From the NCBI RefSeq assembly GCF_050434925.1, contig NZ_JBNDJK010000001.1:4340001-4404000 (forward strand): DNA of 64,000 nt, read 5' to 3'. Positions 17,981-26,470 of this stretch are shown here, piece by piece. This stretch comes from Inquilinus ginsengisoli_B (GTDB lineage Bacteria; Pseudomonadota; Alphaproteobacteria; DSM-16000; Inquilinaceae). The position numbers and the translations under genes were made by a program. The notes under the pieces were generated by a model, which was given only the letters and a program-made list of their open reading frames with translations, did no database searches and was not told the DNA's origin. Each line of letters begins with the position of its first letter. Position 1 is the stretch's first letter.

Positions 17981-18855
17981 CCGGCGCCGTTGTCGCCGCG
18001 CCGGTCCGCCGCCGCCATCGTGCGCGCCGCCGTCGCGACCTCGGCCTCGCGGCGCGCTACGCCGTCCTGCTCGGGACGATCCTGCTGACGATCTTTCCGC
18101 TGGTCTGGCTCGTGCTCACCTCGCTGCGCGGCTCGGCGGACATTTTCGCCATGCCGGTCCGGGTGTTCCCGGAATCGGTGACCTTCGGCCAGTACATCGC
18201 GGTCTTCAGCCAGTACGGCCTCGACGACTATCTCTGGAACACGGTCATCGTGTCGGTGGCGACCGTGGTGCTGGTGATCCTGCTGGGCGTGCCCTGCGCC
18301 TATGCGCTGTCGCGCTTCCGGCTGCCCGGGGCGAGGGTCGTCCTCACCGTCCTGCTGATCATGCGCATGATCCCGGTGGTCGCGCTGGCCATCCCGCTGT
18401 TCGCGGTGTTCGCCTCGATCGGCCTGCTCGACACGCTGACGGCCCTGGTGCTCACCCACACCGCCGCGAAGCTGCCGGTCGCGATCTGGCTGCTGATGGG
18501 CTTCATCCAGGACGTGCCCCGGGAGCTCGAGGAATCGGCGAAGATCGACGGCGCGGGCACGCTGCGCCTCCTGGTGCAGATCGTGTCGCCGCTGATCGCG
18601 CCGGGGATCGGTGCCACGGGGGTGATCACCTTCCTGTTCACCTGGAACGACCTCCTGGTCGCGCTGACCCTCTCATCGTCGGAGGCGGCGCAGACGCTTC
18701 CCGTGGGTCTCACCAACTTCGTCTCCCAGTTCGGCATCGACTGGGGCGCGATGTCGGCGGCCGGCGTGCTGATGGTGATCCCGACCCTGATCTTCGTCTG
18801 GTTCGCGCAAGGTCTGCTGGTGAAGGGCCTGATGTCCGGCGCGGTTCGCGGCTGA
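17977..18855 (+). CDS. ABC transporter permease B2, MalG/UgpE type
   Basis: 292 aa from ATG 17977, translationally coupled by ATGA to the preceding permease; the longer open frame from 17086 is an overlapping artefact. After a basic N-terminus, a first helix (AVLLGTILLTIFPLVWLVL) and a typical EAA loop ESAKIDGAGTLRLLVQIVSP are seen. No ATPase gene follows, so this importer must borrow one, possibly that encoded at 4853-5944. Confidence 0.94.
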   Translation: MTGAVVAAPVRRRHRARRRRDLGLAARYAVLLGTILLTIFPLVWLVLTSLRGSADIFAMPVRVFPESVTFGQYIAVFSQYGLDDYLWNTVIVSVATVVLVILLGVPCAYALSRFRLPGARVVLTVLLIMRMIPVVALAIPLFAVFASIGLLDTLTALVLTHTAAKLPVAIWLLMGFIQDVPRELEESAKIDGAGTLRLLVQIVSPLIAPGIGATGVITFLFTWNDLLVALTLSSSEAAQTLPVGLTNFVSQFGIDWGAMSAAGVLMVIPTLIFVWFAQGLLVKGLMSGAVRG

Positions 18856-18865
18856 GGAGCGAGAC

Positions 18866-20035
18866 ATGAAGATTACGAAGATCATTCCGTGGCTGGTGAA
18901 GGTGGAGCGCTCCTACTGGGGCGAGTACCTCTTCGTCGAGGTCAGAACGGATGAGGGGCTTTCCGGCTGGGGCGAGATCACGACCACGACCAGACCGGCC
19001 AACCGCGCCGTCGCCGCGATCCTGCGCCAGCTCAACGACCTGCTCGTCGGCGATGATCCGACCCGGATCGAGCAGCTCTGGCACAAGACCTTCCGCTCCT
19101 TCACCTATATGGGGTCGCGCGGCGCTGCCTCGCATGTCGTCAGCGGCATCGACATCGCGCTGTGGGACATCGTCGGAAAAGCGCGCGGGCTGCCGATCTA
19201 CGAGCTGCTCGGCGGGGCGGTCCGCGATGATGTGCTGATCTACACCCATCCGGACCAGTCGAGGTTCACGTCGAAGGAAGGCGTTGTCGCCGAGATCCGG
19301 CGGATCCTCGATTCGGGACACACGGCCATCAAATTCGATCCGTTCCCGTCCTATGAGGGACGATCGAGCGACCCGCACGGCTATCTCGACGGCTACCTGT
19401 CTAAGAGGGGCGAGCGCGAGGCCGCCGAGCTCACCGCGCTGATCCGGGAGACCGCCGGGCCGGACATCGAGATCCTGATCGATGCGCATGGCCGCTTCGA
19501 CGTGCCGACGGCGATCCGGCTCTGCCGGGCGCTCGAGGAGGCCGGCCAGATCGACTGGTTCGAGGAGCCGGTGCCGGTCGAGAGCTATCACGCGCTGCGT
19601 CAGGTGCGGGAGAAAGTCTCCGCCGCCATTTCCGTCGGCGAGAGGCTGCACACGCGTTGGGAGGTCGTGCCGATCCTCGAGAAGGAGCTGGCCGACTATC
19701 TGATGCCGGACGTCACCTGGACCGGCGGCATCAGCGAGCTGAAGAAGATCGCCACGCTCGCCGAGGCCTATTACGTCCCGATCAGCCCGCATGATGCGAG
19801 CGGCCCCATCAATGTGACGGCCGGCGCCCATGTCATGATGACCGTCCCGAATTTCTACCGGATCGAGACCAGCGACTGCGACCTCTCGCACTACGACAGG
19901 CTGGTCGGGACTCCGGTCGATAATTCGGGCGGACGGATTCACCTCGGCCGCGAGCCGGGTCTCGGCATCACCATGAACCTCGATTATCTGCGCGCCAACA
20001 TGATCGACGGTTTCGGCGATCCCGAGGCTCGCTGA
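18866..20035 (+). CDS. Enolase-superfamily dehydratase-like enzyme B2 (paralogue of A1)
   Basis: 389 aa. It aligns without gaps to the protein at 7921-9087, with about 73 percent identity over the first 100 residues by eye and the same catalytic set: K156/D158 (IKFDPF), D206/H208 (IDAHGR), E233/E234 (WFEEP), the SVGER glutamate, MPDVTW aspartate and SPHD histidine. The two loci therefore probably process the same or closely related sugar acids. It lies 10 bp after the permease gene in the same operon. Confidence 0.92.
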   Translation: MKITKIIPWLVKVERSYWGEYLFVEVRTDEGLSGWGEITTTTRPANRAVAAILRQLNDLLVGDDPTRIEQLWHKTFRSFTYMGSRGAASHVVSGIDIALWDIVGKARGLPIYELLGGAVRDDVLIYTHPDQSRFTSKEGVVAEIRRILDSGHTAIKFDPFPSYEGRSSDPHGYLDGYLSKRGEREAAELTALIRETAGPDIEILIDAHGRFDVPTAIRLCRALEEAGQIDWFEEPVPVESYHALRQVREKVSAAISVGERLHTRWEVVPILEKELADYLMPDVTWTGGISELKKIATLAEAYYVPISPHDASGPINVTAGAHVMMTVPNFYRIETSDCDLSHYDRLVGTPVDNSGGRIHLGREPGLGITMNLDYLRANMIDGFGDPEAR

Positions 20036-20084
20036 TCCATCCCCTTGCCGCCGCCAGCGCGGCGGCCTTCCGACGGAGACGAGA

Positions 20085-20831
20085 GTGACCACGATCGAGA
20101 TCAAGGATATCGCGCGCCCGCCGCGCGCGCTGTGCGATGCGCTGGCCGCGATCGGCACCGCGACGCTGTCGAGCGAGCTCGCCCAGCATCTCGGCATCCG
20201 CGACGCGCAGATCCGCGGGCCGCGGCCGCTGAAGAAGGGCAGGACGATTGCCGGGCCGGCGCTGACGCTGCAGTGCATGCCGAAGCGGGAGGATCTCTAC
20301 GGCGCGGCCGAGTACGGGAACCCCGAGCTGCAGCTGCACCGGCACGTCATGTATCCGACCCAGGCCGGCGACGTCATCGTGGTCGACGCGCGCGGCGATC
20401 TCGGCAGCGGCATCTTCGGCGAGATGATGCTGACCTTTTTCGCCGGACGCGGTGGCGTGGGCGTCGTGGTCGACGGCTGCATCCGAGATTCCGCCGCGGC
20501 CGCCGAGCTCGATCTTGGGATCTGGGTTCGCGACGTGACCCCGAACTATCATGCCCAGACCAACATCATCCCGTTCGCGGTGAATGTTCCGATCGCCTGC
20601 TCGAACGTGCTGGTCATCCCCGGCGACATCATCGTGGCCGACGATGACGGCGTGGTCGTCGTGCCCATCGGGCTGGCATCGAAGCTCGTCGAGATCGCCG
20701 GCCAGCATACGGAATGGGAGGAGTTCACCCGTATTCGCCTGTCGGAGGGCGGTGACCTCCGGAAATACTACCCGCTCACCAAGGAGGGCGAGGCGGAGTA
20801 CCGCGCTTGGCGCGACGCGCAGGGACGTTGA
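20085..20831 (+). CDS. RraA-family protein (aldolase/decarboxylase-like)
   Basis: 248 aa from GTG 20085. The RraA/HMG-CHA aldolase fold is indicated by VVDARGDLGSGIFGEMM and VVDGCIRD, whose Arg and Asp bind substrate and divalent metal in the class II aldolases, and by GDIIVADDDGVVVVP. At the end of a dehydratase/transport operon it is best read as a metal-dependent retro-aldolase for a 2-keto (3-deoxy) acid rather than an RNase E inhibitor (inference from context). Shorter RraA proteins are about 160 aa; the extra C-terminus here is typical of the aldolase branch. Confidence 0.85.
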   Translation: MTTIEIKDIARPPRALCDALAAIGTATLSSELAQHLGIRDAQIRGPRPLKKGRTIAGPALTLQCMPKREDLYGAAEYGNPELQLHRHVMYPTQAGDVIVVDARGDLGSGIFGEMMLTFFAGRGGVGVVVDGCIRDSAAAAELDLGIWVRDVTPNYHAQTNIIPFAVNVPIACSNVLVIPGDIIVADDDGVVVVPIGLASKLVEIAGQHTEWEEFTRIRLSEGGDLRKYYPLTKEGEAEYRAWRDAQGR

Positions 20832-21273
20832 GGCGACCAAGGCCTAAGCAGATCCAGTTCGCTTCGGTCACCAGGGGCCCATTCAGCGCGCAATAAGAGA
20901 GTTATCGTGCGTTGGGGTTTAACGATTGACCCGATCGTCGCACATCGGTGTGTGTGAGCGTAGGCAGTTGCGGGTCCCCGATTTGAAGCTGAGTTTGTGA
21001 TAGCGCGGCGGTAGGGCAGGGACGGGCGCGACCGCAGAACGCCATCTGAAACCCCAGGAGGGGAGTCGAGTCCAAAGTCGGCCTGCCTGCCACGACCTGG
21101 ACCAGGGCCTTGCCTCGTACGGTGTAAACAAAGATGGAACATCGGTCGGGACCATGTCGGGACTCGTCACGTAAGAGGGCTTCGAAAGGTGCTGTTTTGT
21201 TCTGTTCGATCGAAGAGAAGCTCCTTGCCAACCTGCTGCAAAAGCTCTAGGAAACCTGCGGCGTTCGGGCCGA
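20832..21273. other. Intergenic region of about 440 bp
   Basis: No gene or RNA is recognised between the end of the B operon and tRNA-Pro. Minus-strand frames that run through it continue across the tRNA and are artefacts. Confidence 0.5.
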
Positions 21274-21350
21274 CGGGGCGTAGCGCAGTCTGGTAGCGCG
21301 CCTGCTTTGGGAGCAGGATGTCGGGAGTTCGAATCTCTCCGCCCCGACCA
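21274..21350 (+). tRNA. tRNA-Pro (anticodon TGG)
   Basis: A 77-nt cloverleaf with acceptor stem CGGGGCG/CGCCCCG, D-arm TAGCGCAGTCTGGTAGCG, anticodon stem CCTGC-TTTGGGA-GCAGG with anticodon TGG, T-arm GGGAGTTCGAATCTCTCC, discriminator A and an encoded CCA end. Confidence 0.97.
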
Positions 21351-21382
21351 GCCCGGCAGAACACTGGAGAGTCGGCCGAGCC

Positions 21383-21673
21383 ATGCAGGCGCGCATCTAT
21401 CGTCGTTCCAAATCCGCGATGCAGAGCGGCCGCGGCAAGGTCCAGGACTGGGTCCTGGAATACGAGCCCGCGACACCGCGCCGGCCGGAGCCGCTGATGG
21501 GCTGGGTCGCCTCGGGCGACACGCTGAACCAGGTGCAGCTGACCTTCCCGAGCAAGGAGGAGGCGATCGCCTTCGCCGAGCGCAAGAGCATCGCCTATTC
21601 CGTGCTGCCGGAGCACGAGCGCCGGGTGGTGCCGCGCAACTACGCCGATAATTTCCGCCCGCGGCCGCGCTGA
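21383..21673 (+). CDS. NDUFS4-like NADH-ubiquinone oxidoreductase accessory subunit (ETC complex I subunit family)
   Basis: 96 aa. Matches the alphaproteobacterial counterpart of the mitochondrial 18-kDa/NDUFS4 subunit: N-terminal ARIYRRSKSAMQSGRGKV, WVLEYEP, MGWVASGDTLNQVQLTFPSKEEAIAFAE and the basic tail PRNYADNFRPRPR. It associates peripherally with respiratory complex I and helps assembly or stability. It lies between two tRNA genes. This family is largely restricted to alphaproteobacteria and mitochondria. Confidence 0.93.
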   Translation: MQARIYRRSKSAMQSGRGKVQDWVLEYEPATPRRPEPLMGWVASGDTLNQVQLTFPSKEEAIAFAERKSIAYSVLPEHERRVVPRNYADNFRPRPR

Positions 21674-21681
21674 GCGGATAC

Positions 21682-21758
21682 GGCCCCGTAGCTCAGCCGG
21701 ATAGAGCACCCGCCTTCTAAGCGGACGGTCGCTGGTTCGAGTCCAGCCGGGGTCGCCA
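21682..21758 (+). tRNA. tRNA-Arg (anticodon TCT)
   Basis: A 77-nt cloverleaf: acceptor GGCCCCG/CGGGGTC with one G-T pair, D-arm TAGCTCAGCCGGATAGAGC, anticodon stem CCCGC-CTTCTAA-GCGGA with anticodon TCT, T-arm GCTGGTTCGAGTCCAGC, discriminator G and encoded CCA. Its 3' end is a possible integration site for elements to the right, but no matching att copy was found in the window. Confidence 0.97.
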
Positions 21759-21771
21759 TCCTTCTCCCTCG

Positions 21772-23610
21772 CTACAGCACGAAGTCGCCGGCGACGAGGC
21801 CGATGGTGCCGGTCAGGGTAACGTTGAAGTCGGCGGTGCCGTTGCCGTTGACGTCGCCGGAGACGATGGTCCGGCCGGCGTCGTGCCAGTAGTGGAGCTG
21901 CCCGGCGACCCCGGTAAAGGCGGCGGTGCCGATGAAGCTGAAGGCCTGGTCGCCGGCGACCGTGAACCTGGCATCGATCCCCGCCAGGTCGATGCGGTCG
22001 CCCTGGGCATGGCTGAAATCGGTGATCCGGTCGGCATTGGCGCCGACCATACTGTCGCCGATGGCGGTGAACTGGAACCGGTCGCCCCCGATGCCGCCGG
22101 TGAGCGTGTCCTTGCCGCCGGATCCGGTGAGCACGTCGTTGCCGTTCCAGCCTTGCAGCGTGTTGGCATCGGTGTCGCCGACGAGGCTGTCGCTGCCCTG
22201 GCTGCCGGAGAGGTTCTCGATGCCGCTCAGCGTATCGTCCTGCGCTTCGCCGCCGCTGCCGAGGCCGGTGACGAGGCTGACCACGACCCCGGTCGCGCCG
22301 GTGTACCAGCTGGCCGTGTCGGTGCCGGCGCCGCCGTCGAGATAATCGGCCCCGGTGCCGCCGCGGAGCACGTCGGTGCCGTCGCCGCCATAGAGCGCGT
22401 CGTCGCCGCCCATGCCGTTCAGGGCATCGCCGCCGCCGAGGCCATTGATCTCGTCGGCGACGAGCGTGTGGCCGTAGAGCGTCTCGGCGTCGTCGGAGCC
22501 GGTCACCAACCCGTCGCGCGGGTCGACGATCTGGGTCCGGATCTCGCCGGTGGCGACGCTGTGCCATTGGACGACCAGCCGGCCGTCCTCCAGGGCGGCG
22601 ACATGCGGGGAAATTTGGCTGCCCGGGCCGTCGGTGCCGGTGTTGACGGTGAACTGGCCGCCGACCCGTTGGCCGAAGGCGTTGAAGACTTGGCCGGCGA
22701 TGTTGTGATCGGTTGCGTTGACGCCCGACGAGGAATCCGACCAGACGGCGACGAAGCCGCCATCCGGCAGGGCGACAACGTCGGGGACGCCCTGATGATG
22801 CTTGAAGGTCGCGTTGACCACGAACTCGGTGCTCACCTGCACGCCGTTTGCGTTGTAGATTTTGGCATGCACGCTGTAGCCGTCCTGGTCCTGCAACGTC
22901 GCCGACATTTCATCCCAGGCGATGACGAAGCCGCCATTGGCCAGCCCGGTCACGGCGGCCGGGATGTCGAAGGATTCGACGACGCCCGGCGGGTTGTTGA
23001 CCTGGGTCGAGGCGGTGACGGCCGTGCCGTCTGCCTCGAACACGCGATACCGATAGTTGCCGCCGGTGGTGTCGAGCCAAGTGACCACGAAGCGGTCGCC
23101 ATCGGCGATCTCGGCGATCGAGGGCGCCAGCTGGGTACCGGCGAGGGCGTCGCTGTTGACGATGCCGGCCCCAAGGATGTCGTCGCCGAACTGAAAGACC
23201 AAACGGTGACCGGTGCCGGACGAGGTGATCGCCCCCTGGCTCTCGGACACGGGGTTGGTGGCGAAGCCCTGTTCGGTCTGGAAGATCCCGCCGGCCGAAT
23301 ATTCTCGCACCCAGAGGTTGTTGCCGCCGGTGGAACTGGTGAAGGAAATGGCGAAGCCGCCATTCGCCAACGCGGCAACCTGCGGCCCGGAATGCTCACC
23401 GGAGATCCCGCTGCCGACCACGATCTCCGTACCGACCGGGCTGCCTTGCGCGTCGAAGCGCTGGGCCAGCACGCGCTGGGTATCGCTCGCATCCTCCCAC
23501 ACCACGACATAGCCGCCATCGGCGAGGCCGGCGACGTCTGCTTCCCTGACTCCGAGCTCGCCGTCGGTGGTCCCGACCACCTTTTCGCTGCCCCATTTCC
23601 GTACCGGCAT
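21772..23610 (-). CDS. RTX-type calcium-binding secreted protein 1
   Basis: 612 aa, no Sec signal. Residues about 1-380 are repeated strands of the form DGGYVVVWED...RVLAQRFDAQG, resembling a beta-propeller or beta-sandwich repeat. RTX nonapeptides (GGDDALYGGDGTDVLRGG) follow at about 395-440. The C-terminal ~110 residues (DRITDFSHAQGDRIDL to VAGDFVL) match the serralysin-type M10 C-terminal module whose end is the uncleaved type I secretion signal. Expected to be exported and folded by Ca2+ outside the cell. No protease motif HExxH is seen. Tandem paralogue of 23734-25557. Confidence 0.9.
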   Translation of the reverse strand: MPVRKWGSEKVVGTTDGELGVREADVAGLADGGYVVVWEDASDTQRVLAQRFDAQGSPVGTEIVVGSGISGEHSGPQVAALANGGFAISFTSSTGGNNLWVREYSAGGIFQTEQGFATNPVSESQGAITSSGTGHRLVFQFGDDILGAGIVNSDALAGTQLAPSIAEIADGDRFVVTWLDTTGGNYRYRVFEADGTAVTASTQVNNPPGVVESFDIPAAVTGLANGGFVIAWDEMSATLQDQDGYSVHAKIYNANGVQVSTEFVVNATFKHHQGVPDVVALPDGGFVAVWSDSSSGVNATDHNIAGQVFNAFGQRVGGQFTVNTGTDGPGSQISPHVAALEDGRLVVQWHSVATGEIRTQIVDPRDGLVTGSDDAETLYGHTLVADEINGLGGGDALNGMGGDDALYGGDGTDVLRGGTGADYLDGGAGTDTASWYTGATGVVVSLVTGLGSGGEAQDDTLSGIENLSGSQGSDSLVGDTDANTLQGWNGNDVLTGSGGKDTLTGGIGGDRFQFTAIGDSMVGANADRITDFSHAQGDRIDLAGIDARFTVAGDQAFSFIGTAAFTGVAGQLHYWHDAGRTIVSGDVNGNGTADFNVTLTGTIGLVAGDFVL

Positions 23611-23733
23611 GATGTTCCCTCCTGTCTGACCGGTGGCGGTGCCGCCGGTCAGACAGGAAGCGCAGCATGTTGTTTCATAACCGTGCCGAGCCGGTATCAG
23701 GATTGTGCCGACCGGGCGCCGCCCACGCCGATG

Positions 23734-25557
23734 TCAGAGCACGAAGTCGGCGGCGACCAGGGCGATGGCGCCGGTGAGCTGGATGTGGAAATCCGAGACG
23801 CCGTCGCCGTTGGTGTCGCCGGCGATGGTGGTGAGGCTGCCGACCACGGAATAGCGCAGTTGGCCGGCGACGCCGGTGTAGAGCCCGGTGCCGATGAAGC
23901 TGAAGGCCTGGTCGCCGGCCACGGTGGTCTTGGCGTCGATCGCCATCAGATCGATCTTGTCCGCCTGGCCGTGGCTGAAGTCGGTGATCAGATCGGCATT
24001 GGCGCCGACCACGCTCTGCGCCGCGCTGCTGTAGACGAAGCGGTCGGCCCCAGCGCCGCCGGTGAGCGTGTCCTTGCCGCCGGCCCCGGTGAGCACGTCG
24101 TTGCCGTTCCAGCCTTGCAGAACATTGGCGCCCGAATTCCCGACCAGGCTGTCATTGCCCTGGCTGCCGGAGAGATTCTCGATCGCGGAGAGTGTGTCGC
24201 CCTGCGCCTCCCCGCCGCCGCCGATGCCGGTGACGAGGCTGACCACGACCGCGGCCGAGCCGGTGTACCAGCTGGCGGTGTCGATGCCGGCGCCGCCGTC
24301 GAGCTCGTCGGCCCCGGCGCCGCCGCGGAGCACGTCGTTGCCGTCGCCGCCGTAGAGCGCGTCGTCGCCGCCGAGGCCGTTCAGGGCGTCGTCGCCGCCG
24401 AGGCCGTTGATCTCGTCATTGACGAGGGTATGGCCGTAGAGCGTGTCGGCGTCTTCGGTGCCGGTCACCACCCCGTCGCGCGGGTCGATGATCTGGGTCC
24501 GGATCTCGCCGGTGCCGCTGTGCCATTCGACCACCAGCCGGCCGTCGGCCAGCGCCGCGACATGCGGGAAGTACTGGCCGACCGTGCCGTCGGTGCCGGT
24601 GTTGACGGTGAACTGGCTGCCGACCCGGGCGCCGAAGGCGTCGAAGCGCTGGCCGGCGATGTTGTAGTCGTCGTTGTCCGTCCCCGCCGAGGAGTCGGAC
24701 CAGACGGCGACGAAGCCGCCATCCGGCAGGGCGGCGAGGTCAGGGAAGAGCTGATCGTTCTTGAAGGCCGAATTGACCACGAACTCGTTGCTGATCTGGA
24801 CCCCGTCGGCATTGTAGACCTTGGCGTGCACGCTGTAGCCGTCGCGGTCCTGCAGGAGGGCGGACGACTCGCCCCAGGCGATGACGAAGCGCCCGTCGGC
24901 CAGCGCGATCACGCTGGGGTTATGCGGGGCGGCGACGTGCGGCGAGCTGTTGGCCTGGATCGAGGCGGTGAGGGCGGTGCCGTCCGCGGCGAACACGCGG
25001 TAGCGGATGTCGCCGCCGTCGAGCCAGGTCACGACATAGCGGCCGTCGTCGATTTCCGCGATCGCGGGATGCGACTGGAGGCCGGCCGTGGCGTCGCTGT
25101 TGACGATGGTGCCGCCGATCCGGATGTCGGTCCCATCTTGGTAGGCCATGCGGTAGCCAAGACCATTCGTGGTGATCGCGCCCTGGCTTTCGGAGGCGGT
25201 GGGGTCGACGAAGCCCTGCCCGTTCAGGTAGCTGCCGTCGGCCGCATACTGGTTCACCCAGATGTTCTGGCCACCGGCGTCGCTGGTATAGCTGATCGCG
25301 AAGCCGCCCCCGTCCAGCGCGGTGACCTGCGGCAGGTAATACCCGGTGCCGGCGACTTCGCTGCCGACAACCACGATCTCCGCACCGACCGGGCTGCCTT
25401 GCGCATCGAAGCGCTGGGCCAGCACGCGCTCGGTGTCGCCGTCCTCCCACACCACGACATAGCCGCCATCGGCCAGCCCGGCGACATCCGCCTCCATGAA
25501 GCTGATCCAGTGGTCCGTCCCGACGACCCGCTCACTGCCCCATTTCCGCACCGGCAT
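23734..25557 (-). CDS. RTX-type calcium-binding secreted protein 2
   Basis: 607 aa from ATG 25557, the start that aligns with its neighbour (both begin MPVRKWGSE); an upstream in-frame start at 25662 adds unrelated sequence. Same layout as protein 1: about 380 residues of DGGYVVVWED-type repeats, RTX nonapeptides near 395-450 and the C-terminal export module ending in DFVL. The two genes are a tandem duplication separated by 123 bp without an evident promoter. No type I secretion ABC/MFP genes are in the window. Confidence 0.9.
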   Translation of the reverse strand: MPVRKWGSERVVGTDHWISFMEADVAGLADGGYVVVWEDGDTERVLAQRFDAQGSPVGAEIVVVGSEVAGTGYYLPQVTALDGGGFAISYTSDAGGQNIWVNQYAADGSYLNGQGFVDPTASESQGAITTNGLGYRMAYQDGTDIRIGGTIVNSDATAGLQSHPAIAEIDDGRYVVTWLDGGDIRYRVFAADGTALTASIQANSSPHVAAPHNPSVIALADGRFVIAWGESSALLQDRDGYSVHAKVYNADGVQISNEFVVNSAFKNDQLFPDLAALPDGGFVAVWSDSSAGTDNDDYNIAGQRFDAFGARVGSQFTVNTGTDGTVGQYFPHVAALADGRLVVEWHSGTGEIRTQIIDPRDGVVTGTEDADTLYGHTLVNDEINGLGGDDALNGLGGDDALYGGDGNDVLRGGAGADELDGGAGIDTASWYTGSAAVVVSLVTGIGGGGEAQGDTLSAIENLSGSQGNDSLVGNSGANVLQGWNGNDVLTGAGGKDTLTGGAGADRFVYSSAAQSVVGANADLITDFSHGQADKIDLMAIDAKTTVAGDQAFSFIGTGLYTGVAGQLRYSVVGSLTTIAGDTNGDGVSDFHIQLTGAIALVAADFVL

Positions 25558-25716
25558 GATGATCCCCCTGTCTGACGCCCGCCGCCAAGCCCCGAAGGAC
25601 GCGGCCGGCGACACCCCCGGATGGGAGATCAGGCCGGTCACAAAAGAAGCAGACCGCCGCATATACCACAGTGATTATGTCGAATGCGGGGCCGGAGGAG
25701 CCTGGAATGCGTCCGA

Positions 25717-26337
25717 TCAGTCCCGCCGGACCCATTTCACCGGCACCACCCATTCGACCACCACATCCTCCATCGGCGGGGCGTTGTAGCTGTCGAGGGT
25801 GAAATAGCCGGGGCTGGAGCCGCGGCGCAGCACCTTGACGAAGGTGCGGCCGTCGGCGAGGCGGACCACGACCTCGCGGCCGATCAGGCCGGCCGGGTCG
25901 CCGGTGGTGTCGGCGCGGCGGTAGTAGATGGTCTCGCGCTCCATGTAGCGCGGGAACATGGAATCGCCCTCGACGATCACCGCCACGGTCATGTCGTCGG
26001 CCCCAGGCGGGGCCTCGACCTCGTCGATCCGCTCCGACGACGCATCGCCGTCGAACAGATGCACCTCGGCCCCGGCGCCGACCTTGCCGACCAGCCGCAC
26101 GGTGCGCGGCGTGCCCAGCACCTCCAGCTCGCTGGTGCCGAAGGCCTCGGCCGCCAGCCGGATGTAGTCGGCGGTCAGCCGCCGCTCGCCGCGCTCGAGC
26201 TTGATCAGCTGACCGCGCGAGATGCCCATGGCCTCCGCCGCCTGCTCATGCGTCCAGCCCCGGGCCTGGCGCAGCCGTTTCAGTCCGTTCCCCATTCCGG
26301 GCATTTTATAGATCGAAATGGGTTTGTCATTCCCCAT
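25717..26337 (-). CDS. CI/LexA-like phage repressor (HTH-XRE plus S24 peptidase)
   Basis: 206 aa. An XRE helix-turn-helix (residues about 18-68; WTHEQAAEAMGISRGQLIKLERGERRLT) is joined to an S24 domain: Ala88-Gly89 as candidate self-cleavage bond, nucleophile S126 in GDSMF and general base K168 in FVKVL, with LexA-like spacing. It would hold the prophage silent and be inactivated by RecA filaments (known for the family). ATG 26337 lies inside one of two operator palindromes, so autoregulation is likely; ATG 26304 is an alternative start. Confidence 0.9.
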   Translation of the reverse strand: MGNDKPISIYKMPGMGNGLKRLRQARGWTHEQAAEAMGISRGQLIKLERGERRLTADYIRLAAEAFGTSELEVLGTPRTVRLVGKVGAGAEVHLFDGDASSERIDEVEAPPGADDMTVAVIVEGDSMFPRYMERETIYYRRADTTGDPAGLIGREVVVRLADGRTFVKVLRRGSSPGYFTLDSYNAPPMEDVVVEWVVPVKWVRRD

Positions 26338-26346
26338 TTTGGGAAA
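26330..26346. promoter_or_regulatory. Repressor operator O1
   Basis: TTCCCCATTTTGGGAAA, a near-perfect palindrome overlapping the repressor start codon. Its centre is 33 bp, about three helical turns, from the perfect copy at 26363-26379. Confidence 0.75.
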
Positions 26347-26362
26347 TAGCGACTTGACTCAG

Positions 26363-26379
26363 TTCCCCATATTGGGGAA
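26363..26379. promoter_or_regulatory. Repressor operator O2
   Basis: TTCCCCATATTGGGGAA, a perfect 17-bp palindrome between the divergent repressor and the gene at 26471. TTGACT (26354-26359) just before it could be a -35 for rightward transcription, so binding would block the divergent promoter. Confidence 0.8.
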
Positions 26380-26470
26380 TAATCACGGCATGGCTTCCGT
26401 CCATTTCAAGCCAACGCAACGCCGAGCGAAATGAGGCCCGGCTGACCGCCCTCCCTTTCGGAGTTCCGTC

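Noticed and set aside
20902..21476. Minus-strand frames across tRNA-Pro
   Set aside because: They translate the antisense of the tRNA and lack ribosome binding sites.
21682..21758. tRNA-Arg 3' end as prophage attachment site
   Set aside because: No second copy of its 3' end was found in the window and no integrase gene lies beside it.
21883..25575. 1230-codon plus-strand open frame
   Set aside because: It is antisense to the two RTX genes, and its composition follows from the repeated GGD codons read backwards.
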